DNA of 64,000 nt. It comes from Ichthyophis bannanicus. Taxonomy: Eukaryota > Chordata > Amphibia > Gymnophiona > Ichthyophiidae. Below the pieces are notes generated by a model, which was given only the letters and a program-made list of their open reading frames with translations, was not told the DNA's origin and ran no database searches. Within the stretch, counting starts at the first letter, position 1. Every line of letters starts with the position of its first letter. Position numbers and translations under genes: made by a program. Positions 53,248 through 63,360 of the stretch are shown in pieces. The DNA lies in the NCBI GenBank assembly GCA_033557465.1, contig CM066033.1, positions 592,254,438 to 592,318,437 of the forward strand, given 5' to 3'.

Positions 53248-54284
53248 ATCTCCAGGATCTTCATCTTTCTCAGCAAGTGAAAGATGTTCTTTATGCTTCC
53301 AGAAAACCTTCCACTAGACGTTCTTATGCTTTCAAGTGGAAGAGGTTTACTATCTGGTGCGCTGAGAAGGGTCTTAACCCCCTTGCCATACCCCTGGAAT
53401 CTTTGCTGGAGTATCTCCTCCATCTGTCTAATGCAGGCCTTAAAACTAATTCAGTAAGGGTCCATTTGAGTGCTATTGCAGCTTCCCTTAAGCCTCTGAA
53501 TGGACAACCTATTTCCTCTCATCCTCTTGTAGCAAGGTTCATGAGAGGCCTCCTTTTAACAAAGCCTCCCATTAGACCACCTCCGGTGGCATGGGACTTG
53601 AACCTGGTTCTTGGTCAGCTTATGAAGCTGCCTTTTGAACCTTTGGCTACCACCTCCTTGAAATACCTTTCTTGGAAAGTTATCTTTCTCATTGCAATCA
53701 CATCAGCACGTCGTATTAGTGAATTGCAAGCACTCATAGCTAATCCACCTTATACAAGGTTCCATCATGACAAGGTAGTCCTTAGGACTCATCCACACTT
53801 TATGCCTAAGGTGGTCTCGCCCTTTCACCTCCAACCAGGAGGTCTACCTACCTGTCTTTTTTCCAGTGCCTCATGCATCAAGTGCAGAGAGGAATCTTCA
53901 TACCCTGGACTGTAAAAGAGCTCTGGCCTTTTATTTACAAAGGACAAAGCAACATAGAAAGTCCTCTCAGCTCTTTGTTGCCTTTGATCCTTCTCATTTG
54001 GGACTACCAGTCTCCAAGAGAACACTATCCAACTGGATTGCCCAGTGTATTGCTTTCGCCTATCAGAGTAAGAACCTTTCTCTGGAGGGCCATGTCACAG
54101 CTCACAATGTGAGGGCCATGGCAGCCTCAATGGCTCATCTGAACTCTGTGTCTATTGACGACATCTGTCGAGCAGCCACTTGGGCCTCGGTTCATACCTT
54201 CACAGCCCATTACTGCTTGGACAAGGACTCCCGCCGGATGCCTTGTTTGGTCAGGCTGTTCTCAAACACCTGTTCCATACTTAA
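53230..54284 (+). pseudogene. DIRS tyrosine recombinase (B2), two frameshifts
   Basis: Frame to 53830 carries STRRSYAFKWKRFTIWC and ITSARRISELQALI. A one-base shift near 53830 (after VVSPFHL) leads to the frame with NLHTLDCKRALAFYL, the HxxR box HNVRAMA and the nucleophile block FTAHYCLDKDSRR. A second shift at about 54236 garbles the usual C-terminal tail, which resumes in a third frame to TAA at 54282-54284. Active-site residues remain but the protein is broken. Confidence 0.85.
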
Positions 54285-54404
54285 TCAACTCTTACCCACC
54301 ATCCCTGATGGGATGCCAGAGATCCATGGGGGGAAGTGGAGCCCTGTCCCAGGGACACACAACTTCTGGGGTCTCTCCCTGGCATCTAAAGCTAGGGAGT
54401 CCCC

Positions 54405-54498
54405 ATATGTGAAGACTCATTCCTGCTTGTTCCTGGAGATAGCACAGTTACTTACCTGTAACAGGTGATCTCTGGGAACAGCAGGAATAAGTCTTCAC
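54405..54498 (+). repeat. Internal complementary region of DIRS B2
   Basis: atgtgaagactcattcctgc and ttgttcctggaga are complementary to the left end at 44694. gcacagttacttacctgtaa through gcaggaataagtcttca is complementary to the right end at 54715-54774. Confidence 0.87.
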
Positions 54499-54588
54499 GA
54501 CCCACCCACCTCCCCTGGGAGTTGTATCTCTCTATCTTTCTTTCCTTTCCCTCTCTCTCTCTCTCTTTGTCTCAGCTTTAAAACCTAA

Positions 54589-54774
54589 CTGAGGAGAAGA
54601 CAGTTGGGAAAGGCTGGAAGGCAGCACGCAGGCACTGTGGGATGCTCCCAAAAGCTTTCTGATTGGACGCTGGGGAGCATTCCCGTGCAGGCTCCGTCGG
54701 TACCGACGATGCCCATATGTGAAGACTTATTCCTGCTGTTCCCAGAGATCACCTGTTACAGGTAAGTAACTGTG
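54589..54774 (+). repeat. Right inverted terminal repeat of DIRS B2
   Basis: Inverted partner of 44694-44854 plus the right-only extension with gttacaggtaagtaac. Contains GGTACCG at 54699. Confidence 0.84.
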
Positions 54775-55957
54775 TTATGTCAGCTAACAAATCCTAAATT
54801 AAACACAATTTGTTAACAGGCATTCATCATAGCAACCTTTCTGATATATGTGGAGTGTGTTTCCTTTTTTGTTTCTGACAGTGTTTAACACCCCAGAGAG
54901 TGACCCTAACAGTATTGAGTACCTTAGCAATGCCTGCACTGTGCCCAAGACTGGTGTGGCGGCCAGGGCTGCCAACCACCTCTATCTTTGCCCAATGCTG
55001 AAATAGGTGTGGGAGTGTGTGTATGTCTATCCAGTGTTTGGTGGCTGCCTACACCTTACTGAGCCCACAGTGCTTACACTGTTTCCAGCGTTAGCCTGCC
55101 AATGTGCATAATGAGGAGCAAGGTATTGTCAGTATGGCCCGGACAGGGCGGTCTGGGCAGGATGTATCTGCACAGGGCATAGGGCAAAGGCTGGGATATT
55201 GTAGTGCCCGACCACCACCTGCACGGACAGGATGGCCATAGCATGTCATGCTGGGATGTCACTCTCACTCTGACTGAGCAGTGACCATAGCATGTCTAGG
55301 TTCCCACAAAGTGCTATGCAGTGTTTCTCTCAAGTGATATCTGTGAGTTCCCTTTCTTGGGGCCCAATCACTGACATATCTGCTTGGTGTTTGTGCTTGC
55401 ATCCCACTTCTGGGTGCACATAGTTCCTCTAGGAACATGCACTATGTACTGGCTAGCAGACTGTCTGCAGTTAGCATGTGTATGGTTGCAACACCTTGCA
55501 GGATGCAGCGGGTGTAGACTGACTGTGCCTTCTGCTGGTGAATGTAAGATTGTGGTTGGGGGCAGTTAAGTTTGTCCAGGCCTACTGCCTGTCTGCCAGG
55601 GCCCTAGGTGATAGATACAGATCTGCATGGACTGCCCTGGAGGGCGCCCATTCCCCAATCTTAGCCAAGCTGGGTGCTGCGGACCTGGTGCTGGATACCC
55701 CACCTCACCCTCAGGGTGAGCACAGGAACTGCACAATGTCACGGTCTGTAGCTACTCTGTGCCAGTAACACACATGGTCAGTTCCCCCTACCAGGCTGCG
55801 GTGCTGTAGAGGCGCATACCCCATCTTGTAATCAGATGTAGACTGCTGTTCTGCATGTGCATTGCATCATGGGTACTGGTGGGTTTACCCTATCCTTGTA
55901 ACCACAGCAGACATTTCGTGTGGTGACCTGCAGTCTTTCTGATGCCAGCCAGTGCTG
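54775..55957. other. Internal sequence of the large inverted-repeat element
   Basis: No recognisable gene. The first part (ttcatcatagcaacctttc to gtgtgtttcc, 54823-54865) is the inverted partner of the sequence just left of DIRS B2 (44650-44693). The rest is moderately GC-rich, unassigned. Confidence 0.45.
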
Positions 55958-55959
55958 TG

Positions 55960-56392
55960 GAATAGCTATAGAGGTGTAGCCCACTGGTTAATGCAATGAC
56001 ATCTCTACAATCTGTGCTGCCAGCAAAAACACCTTCACCTCAGTGCTGTAACCTAGGGCACCCTATAAGGCGCCCCATAGGGCACATTATACAGCTCCCT
56101 ATAAGGCGCCCTATAGGACGCCCTATAAGACGCCTCATAGGGCACATTATACAGCGCTTTGGCGGACAAGGCACTTTATAATGTGCCCTATGGGGCGCCT
56201 TAGGTTCGGCACTGAGGTGAGGGTGTTTATGCAGGCAGCACAGATTGTAGAGATGTGTCTGACTGTTACAGGCAGCAAAAGGGATTGCCTCAGAAATCCT
56301 TATTAGATGAGACCTCTGAGGGATCGAACCCATGACCTCTGGCTTGGTAGTCATTGCATTAACCAGTGGGCTACACCTCTATAGCTATTCTC
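55960..56392. repeat. Inverted repeat with a tRNA-like arm
   Basis: aatagctatagaggtgtagc and the following ccactggttaatgcaatgac at 55961-56000 face their complement at 56351-56390. The centre contains repeated ccctataaggcgcc and cctatagg-type units in both orientations. On the minus strand the right arm reads tagcccactggtta (A-box-like), then ggttcgatccc (B box, 56320-56330), 40-50 bases apart, as in a tRNA-derived SINE head. The left arm lacks the B-box segment. Confidence 0.6.
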
Positions 56393-56568
56393 ACAGCGTT
56401 GGCACGAAATTAAGGTTACCGTGCGTAACGAGCCAAGGCGCCCTCTATTGCGTGATAAATAGCGATTGTTACATTGATGCCGGAATGCCCACTTCCTTAT
56501 ATGGCATTGCTCACGTTAACGCTGCACTTTTCGCCGGTAACATTAGGACAGTTTAGTAAAAATACCCC

Positions 56569-56993
56569 GAAATGTTTGAAATAGTTGAATTGTGTTGGCT
56601 AATTTGATGGGGTTTTTTTCTGGTGCATACATACTGTATACCCACCAGCTCTGCCTCTTTTATACTGGGCCAAAGGTATTTTGTGGCAACCAACAAAACA
56701 AAAATGTGCTTTTACTGTAAGCATAGTTTGAAAGTAGATTCTTCAGTTTTCCATGGTGTCAGGTCATTGAACTGTCCCCTCAAAAGTAACTGCACACACA
56801 CTTATGGGCACTACAGGGAAGTCTCAGATTCATGCACCAGAAAATCAGTAATTTTATTTTCTGTCCTTTATTCCCACTGGCCATAGAAGAGCAGCATTTT
56901 CTATGCATGTCTCCTTTCCTGGTTTCAATCTGACAAGGCATGGGGGTCCAGTGATCTTGCAGGTCCTGCTGGTCTCATATGTTCAGCCATCAT
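56569..56993. repeat. Right part of the dispersed repeat unit, plus flank
   Basis: gaaatgtttgaaatagttga onward matches 38470-38530, then about 220 extra bases bounded by ctggtgcat and atgcaccag (a possible small insertion), then cctttattcccactgg. No gene. Confidence 0.55.
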
Positions 56994-57655
56994 AGTAATA
57001 TAGTATATGACGGCAGATAAAGAGCAGTATTATCCATCTAGTCTGCCCAGCAAGGCGGCAAAAGCAGATGCACCTGCCGCTCTTTGCAGGTCACCCCTCC
57101 GCATGCCTTTGTTTAGGGGTGTACTGACCACTCCGTGTAGGTCACCCCTATTTGTTGAAATAGTTACGCTTATTTTGATTTTATCCCGTTGCTATAAAGG
57201 GATCCACAATGTCTGTCCCATGCTATTTTGAATTCCGTCACTGTCTTTGCCCCCACCACTTCCATCAGGAGGGCATTCCAAGCATCCGCCACCCTTTCAG
57301 TGAAAAAGTATTTCCTGGCATTGCCTCTGTTTACCCCCTTGCAGCTTCATGTTATGCCCTCTAATTTTACAACTTCCTCGTCTTTGGAAGGGGTTTGTTT
57401 GTTCATTAATACTCTGTAAGTATTTAAAGGTCTGAATCATATCTCCCCTGTCCTTCCTCTCCTCCAGAGTGTACATATTTAGGTCTTCAAGTCTCTTCTC
57501 ATACCTCTTCTGACGCAGGCTCCAAATCATTTTGGTCACCTTCCTCGGAACCGTTTCCAGTCTTTTTATATCCTTTGCGAGATACGGTCTCCAAAACTAG
57601 AGGGGTAAAGGGGCACTAAGAGGGGACAAGGCCATAGTGGAGAGATTGAATGAAA
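56994..57655 (-). mobile_element. CR1 LINE 3' fragment with inverted 5' piece
   Basis: 56994-57597 is minus-strand CR1: the 3' tail (atatagtatatgacggcag, catctagtctgcccagc) and the ORF2 C-terminus (57539-57297: RYEKRLEDLNMYTLEERKD, RGDMIQTFKYL). 57599-57655 then reads on the plus strand RGVKGALRGDKAIVERLNE, a CR1 RT segment lying several hundred residues upstream in the protein. DIRS C cuts it at 57655. Confidence 0.72.
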
Positions 57656-58035
57656 TCTCCAGGAACAAGCAGGAATGAGTCTTCACATATGGGTATCGTC
57701 GGTACCGACGGAGCCTGCGCAGGAACGCTCCCCAGCATCCAATCAGAACGCTTTTGGGAGCATCCCACAGCGCCTGCGTGCTGCCTTCCCGCCTTTCCCA
57801 ACTGCCTCTCTCCAGTTTTCTGTTTTCCGCGGAGCCAGCAGGACGTATTCCTGTCACAGCAGAAAATTCTTCTTTTTATTCTTAGTTTTTTTGTGGTCGC
57901 GTCTGCCTTTCCTCAACGCTACCGGTACCGCCGGTGCTTTTCTTTCTTTTTCCTAAAGAATTTCTTCTTTTCTTAGAAATTTTTCCTGTTTAGTGCCTGA
58001 CGGTTTCTAGGCCACTAGGCCTCTACCCTTCCATT

Positions 58036-59862
58036 ATGGAAAAGCCAGCCACTATCCCTAAGAAATGCTCAAAGTGTGGCGGTACAGATATTTTTTCAGA
58101 CACTCATACTTGATGTCTAAAATGTTTAGGTCCTGACCATTGCCCTCTGGAGTGTCTCTCCTGCTGGAGCTCAAACAGAAGAAGTCTTCAGAATCGAGCA
58201 CAACTCGATATCCGGTTCACATCGCTCTCGATGTTATCAGCTAGAATTTCTTCTTCACAGGATCAGGTAACCAAACAAAAGTCTGTAAAGACTAGCCAGT
58301 CCTCGAGTGGTAGATCTCCTTCTCAGCATCGAGATGTCTTCGGCCTTGCCCTCGAGGACATCTTGGCAATAAAGCCCCGGCAGGAGTCTTCGGGCTCCAA
58401 AGCATTAACGGGGCTCCAGGTTGTTCCCGGGGTTCTTACCTTGGTGAACATACCTGGGCCATGCTCGGGGGTTGTGGCCGCTTCGAGCGGTACCGACACC
58501 CCGGCATCGGCTATGGTGATGGATGAAACACTCCTCACCGATGAACGTAGTCTAGCACTCTCAGCTACTTCGGTACCGCTAGAGTTGCTGCAGACCGTTC
58601 CTCGAGTATCGGTATCGGCTTCGGTACCGGTATCGACATCGGTATCGGTGTCGGTACCATCCATGCTTGCTTCGACAGAATCGCTTCCCTCGATGCCGAG
58701 CCTGGAATTGATTTCTAGCATGGAGGATTCGGTACCGACTCATCTCGGTACTGACCTCGGGTGGTACCGAAGACATCGCTTTAAAGAAAATCCGGTGCTT
58801 CAGCCTTTTAAGTCTTCTGATCCCGATGACTGGGATGAATCCATCGGTACCAGGGCTGTTTTTTCTACAAGTCCAGCCTTTACCCCTCATTTTAGAGGGT
58901 CCTCCTTGGGGGAGATTTCTTTTCAAGCTTTTCTGCTGGATATGGCAAAGTTACTTGCCATTTCTATACCTGGTAAAGAATCCCTACCGGGGAATTCAGA
59001 GACACTGCAATTCCCCTGGATTCTAAAGGAGGTGATCATGCTTCCTTTGCATCAGATCTTACAAGATCTACTATTAAGAATGTGGGAAACTCCTTTAACG
59101 GTATCCCCACATTCTAAGACACTTGACACTATGTACAAGGTGCCACCTTCTTCAGGTTTTCAAAAAACTCAACTTCCTCATCATTCTATTGTAGAATCAG
59201 CAATGAGGCGTATTAAGAATGCAAAGAAGCGCTCTTCTTATCCGCCAGGTCGTGAGTCTAGGACTTTAGATGCCTTTGGACGTCGATGCTTCCAGGCATC
59301 CATGCTTTCAGCAAGAATTATCTCATATATTTTCTATAGGGGATTATCTCTTGAAGAGATCACAAAGAACTTAAAGTTTTTGAACCCTTTTCTTCCAGAG
59401 CATAAAAGAGCAGACTATTCCTTATTAGTCAATCATGCTCAAAATATCTCTAGGTTCCTTAATCGTGCTTCCTTGGACTGTTTTGAGTTTATTAGCAGAA
59501 CTTCTGCTATAGCCATAGGAGCACAACGCATAGCCTGGCTCCAAGCTTCAGACTTGGACAGATGGGTTCAGGAAAGGCTGGGAAATACTCCTTGTACTGG
59601 TGAAAATCTCTTCAACAAGGAGGCTTTATTTCAAGCTAATCAGTTGAGCACTGATGCTGTTACTTTTAGAGGATTGTCAAAACTTTCCTCTATCCCAGCT
59701 AATAAAAAATCTCCTAAAAAGCTTTATTCTCCCAAGGGAAAAACGTTTTATCCATCTTCTTCCCATTCTGCATATGTTTCCAAAGATGGGCAACATCACA
59801 CCAGGCTAAGAAAGTCAAAACCTCAACAGGCTCAGCAGACCCAGCAATCGCAGGGTTTCTGA
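58036..59862 (+). pseudogene. DIRS gag-like ORF (family C), one nonsense codon
   Basis: ATG at 58036: MEKPATIPKKCSKCGGTDIF, with the Cys/His motif continuing CLKCLGPDHCPLECLSC. A TGA at 58111-58113 sits where B2 has Trp; apart from that the frame is open for 609 codons to 59862. The Ser/Val/Pro-rich middle contains seven GGTACC motifs. Conserved core: FQAFLLDMAKLLAI, RMWETPLTVSPHSKTLDTMY, LDAFGRRCFQASMLSARI, GAQRIAWLQASDLDRWVQE, PCTGENLFNKE; basic tail KKSPKKLYSPKGK and Gln-rich end. A single nonsense mutation separates it from a full gag. Confidence 0.85.
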
Positions 59863-60162
59863 TATTTTATTCATTTTTTCTGTGTGAGGTTTAGAACTTT
59901 TGAGTCTACTTCTTTTCAACAGAAGCATCCAAAATTCATCTCATCCATGCTGAGATATCAGTCATACATTGACTCAATCCTCCACTCTGGGCATGAATCT
60001 CTTGCTACAAGAGAAATCTATCCTTCTAGTTCTAAGAGCTATTAAGGACTATCATCAGGGCCGGATTTACGTATACGCCATGTACGCCATGGCGTAGGGC
60101 CCACAACCGGCAGGGGCCCACAAAAAATAGAACCAGGTTTGTTTTTTTTTTCAACTCGATTA

Positions 60163-60530
60163 AAAAAAAAACCTGGTGGCTGCCGCCGCGGGGCCCCCTC
60201 TGCTGCCGCGGGGGCCCCGTCTACAAGATGGTATGGTCTGGTCGGGTCGGGTCGGGTCTCGTCTCCCTCCCTCCCGGCTGCGAGAGACGCGAAGATAGAG
60301 CGTCTCCTCGCGTCTGTGTTAAGCCCGCAGGGGCTGATGGGATTTCCCATCAGCCCCTGAGGGCTTAACACAGACGCGAGGAGACGCTCTCCCTTCGCGT
60401 CTCTCGCAGCCTGCAGCGAGGGAGGGAGAGAGACCCGACCTGACCGGACCCGACCCGACCAGCTTGTAGACGGGCCCCCACGGCAGCAGAGGGGGCCCCG
60501 CGGCGGCAGCCACCAGGTTTTTTTTTTAAA
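60163..60530. repeat. Long palindrome P1 in H2
   Basis: Inverted arms of about 180 bases centred between 60343 and 60344 (atgggatttcccat), running from cctggtggctgccgcc to its complement. Similar in layout and partly in sequence to the H1 palindrome (aagcccgcaggggct, gacgcga blocks shared). Confidence 0.88.
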
Positions 60531-60544
60531 TTAAATTTTACTTT

Positions 60545-60600
60545 AGGCCGGGGGGGGGGGGGTCGGACTCCAACCCCCCCCCCCCCGGCCTAAAGTAAAA
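60545..60600. repeat. G-run/C-run hairpin
   Basis: actttaggccggggg and longer G run, tcggactccaa, then a C run and ggcctaaagt: a perfect hairpin with homopolymer arms. Confidence 0.85.
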
Positions 60601-61127
60601 TTAAAATTAAAATTATTGATGTTTTCAACTGTTATTTATTTACCTGAAAATAAGTTATTTGATAGATGAAAATGTGCTGGCCTGTGTCCCGAAAAATTGT
60701 ATTTCAAGAAGGATATGCAACCACAATTTGGAAAAAGATTATTGTGTATTGTCCTGAGCCATGCCCTTGAAATACAAATTAGCTGTAGGTTTGTGGTTAG
60801 AATTCTGAAAATGTATGCTAGTGTTGAAAAACATAACAAGCACATGAGTTGCTTCGACTTGGGTCTAAATGTACACAGCTGCTATGAATTCATCTTTTGA
60901 CTAGATTTCCATGTGGCTTAACGAGTTTTGTACAAAAAATAAACACATACTGATTGGCCAACGCTCCCTCTTTGGAAACGTGAATTCATGAGACAGTGAG
61001 TGAGATGTGTGGCATAGAACGCCATGGTGTGCCTTTACTAAAGTGCACTGCTCTTAGTTCATGAGTGTGGTAGCTATTAGCTTGCTGGCATTATGGTTAG
61101 TTAGTCCTAATTCAATTTTACTAAAGA

Positions 61128-61310
61128 CCGGACCGGACCCGACCAGCTTGTAGACGTCTACAAGCTGGTCGGGTCCGGTCCGGTCCGGTCGGGTCGGGTC
61201 CGGTCGGGTCTCTCTCCCTCCCTCCCTCGCTGCAGGCTGCGAGAGACGCGAAGATGCGTCTCTCGCAGCCTGCAGCCTGCAGCGAGGGAGGGAGAGAGAC
61301 CCGACCGGAC
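61128..61310. repeat. Palindromes P2 and P3 in H2
   Basis: P2 is centred at 61155-61156 (cttgtagacgtctacaag) with cgggtccgg-type arms. P3 is centred near 61256 (gagacgcgaagatgcgtctc) with gctgcaggctgcgag arms. They look like a rearranged duplicate of the P1 module, separated from it by 60606-61125. Confidence 0.82.
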
Positions 61311-61409
61311 CCGACCAGCTTGTAGACGGGGCCCCCGCGGCAGCAGAGGGGGCCCCGCGGTGGCCGCCACCCGGTTTTTTTGTTAAATTAATTTTTACTT
61401 TAGGCCGGG

Positions 61410-62300
61410 GGGGGGGGGTAGGACTGGTAATGGGCTATGGGGGGGGGTAGGACTGGTAATGGGCTAGGGGGGGGTAGGACTGGTAATGGGCTAGGGGGGG
61501 GTAGGACAGGTAATGGGCTATTGGGGGGGCTGGGGCTGGAAATGGACTGGGGGGGTAGGGCTGGTAATGGGCTATTGGGGGGCTGGGGCTGGAAATGGGC
61601 TGGGCTGGGCTGGGGGGGGTTAAGGCTAGAGGTGGGCTGATGGGGTTAGGACTGGTAATGGACTGTGGGCTGTTGGGGGGGGCTTAGAACTGGCAATGGG
61701 CTTTGGGGGGGGTTAAGACTGGTAATGAATGGGCTGTGGGCTGATGGGGGCTGTCTGGTAATGGGCTATGGGGGGGGGCTAGGACTGGAAATGGGCTGGG
61801 GGGTTAATACTGGAGGTGGGCTGATGGGGTTAGGACTGGTAATGTGCTGTTGGGGGAGGGTTAGAACAGGCAATGGGCGTTGTGGTGGTTCAGACTTGTA
61901 AGGGGCTGTGTGCTGATGGGGGCTGTCTTGTAATGGGCTATGGGGGGGCTAGGACTGGAAATGGGCTGGGGGGTTAAAACTGGAGGTGGGATGATGGGGT
62001 TAGGACTGGTAATGGGCTGTGGGCTGATGGGGGGGGGGTAGGACTGGCAATGGGCTATGGGGGGCTGACTGGAAATGGGTTGATGGGGTTAGGACTGGAA
62101 GTGGGCTGATGGGGGGTTAGGACTGGTAATGGGTTATAGGGGGGGCTTAAACTGAAAATGGGGTGATGGGGGGTTAAGGACTGACAATGGGGTGATGGGG
62201 GGTTAAGGACTGTAAGTGGGGGCATGGGGGGGCTAGGACTGGAAATGGGCTGATGGATGGCTAGGACTGGAAATGGGCTGATGCAGGGACTAGAAGGGAA
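61410..62300 (+). repeat. G-rich degenerate minisatellite in H2
   Basis: Units of about 27-32 bases around ggactggtaatgggctatgg with runs of five to ten G, homologous to the H1 array at 41800-42760. The Gly-rich open frames here are artefacts. Confidence 0.87.
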
Positions 62301-63235
62301 TGGATGCTGGGTGAGGCTGGAACTAGAAGGGAGCTGATGTTGGGGGAGGATTAGAATGGGATGGGGCTGGAAGAGTAAAATGGAGAAGGGAAAAATATTT
62401 TGTGTGGGAGGGATAAAAAATCTACAATTGGCCGGGTATTGGGAGAGTAAGTGGGGATTGAGGATGGAGGGGTAATATTTGAGTGGATGAAATAGGAATG
62501 AGGAAAGAGCAAAAGGAGAAAGATTAGTATGTTAAAGCAGATGTAGAGAGAGAATGGAAAAAAATCTAGAAGAGAGAAGAAAGGACAAATGGACAGCAGA
62601 CGATGGAGAGTTAGCAGAAGACACGAAGAAACCAGAAGAAAGTGGCTGGAGCAATTGCAGCTGAAAAAAATGCACAAAAGGTAGAAAAATATCTCTTTAT
62701 TTTGAATTTATTAATTGGAATATGTCAGCTCTGGTAAATGTGCATCATTAACATCTGTGCTTTGTTTAGTACAAGAGCAAATTAATGTATTGTTTTATTT
62801 CTACAGTGTTGTACATTCCAAGTTTGGCTTTTGGGATTCCCAGTTTAATTGTCTTCCTATTTCTAAATTGTGATTACTTGTTTGGTGATGGTCTATGTTC
62901 TGCATGTGTAACTGAGCTGAGGTGTTCTGTTTATATAATTCCTATTTGACATTGCCACTTGTTCTCTTTCCCCAGTAGGTCATGTATTGTTGTTCTCTGA
63001 AATGTATTGGTTTAATATTTGCAGTGTTGCCTTTTGATTGGTAGAGTATGGTGCTTTGTGAGTCCTGGTAGTGCTGTTAGGATACGGCGGGTTTACTATG
63101 GGCAGTGTTTGTAGTAGTTCCTAATGTGTCTGGCAGTTGGCACTGGATTATAGTAATGTAGAAATCTTTTAGTCTTTCTTTATCCATACACTCATTAAGA
63201 GGCACGTTTACTAAAAGTTAGTATATGATAACATT

Positions 63236-63273
63236 ATGCAAATATTTATGCAAATGAGGCCCATTATGCAAAT
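63236..63273 (+). promoter_or_regulatory. Triple octamer (ATGCAAAT) array in H2
   Basis: Exact ATGCAAAT at 63236, 63248 and 63266, the same spacing as in H1. Confidence 0.55.
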
Positions 63274-63360
63274 GAGCTCCGCACCCCCCTTGGGCCGCCC
63301 CTGCTGGGGGCCCACAATTTTTGTTGGCGTAGGGCCTCACTCAAGGTAAATCCGGCCCTG

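Larger units (their letters stand above)
44694..54774 (+). mobile_element. DIRS family B copy B2, full length, split by a LINE
   Basis: Left ITR from 44694 (tctccaggaacaagcagg), right end at about 54774 (ttacaggtaagtaactgtg). Gag, pol-like and YR ORFs and the ICR are all present. An L2-group LINE (46473-50830) sits in gag. Without the LINE it is about 5.7 kb, the same length as A1. Small indels disturb RT and YR. Confidence 0.9.
40597..56568. mobile_element. Large Harbinger-like inverted-repeat element containing nested insertions
   Basis: The ends ggggtatgtttactaaac (40597) and gtttagtaaaaatacccc (ending 56568) are inverted repeats, with weaker symmetry continuing inward (cgccagcggcgttaa against ttaccggcgaaaagtgcagcg). 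The flanks taa (40594-40596) and gaa (56569-56571) fit a 3-bp TAA target duplication with one mutation; the uninterrupted paralogue at 38465-38485 reads atctaaatg. After removing the hAT-like (40867-43804) and DIRS B2 (44694-54774) insertions, about 2.9 kb remain. No transposase was found, so it is non-autonomous. The family call rests on TIR style and TSD length. Confidence 0.6.
60056..63360. mobile_element. hAT-like non-autonomous element H2 (palindromes plus minisatellite)
   Basis: Ends cagggccggattta and taaatccggccctg are perfect inverted repeats, flanked by the identical 8-bp duplication actatcat (60048-60055 and 63361-63368). The interior holds several palindromes, a G-rich minisatellite and the same ~1-kb tail as H1 (62270-63300 against 42755-43800). 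No transposase. 60606-61125 is a non-palindromic AT-rich insert between two partial copies of the left module. Confidence 0.85.
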
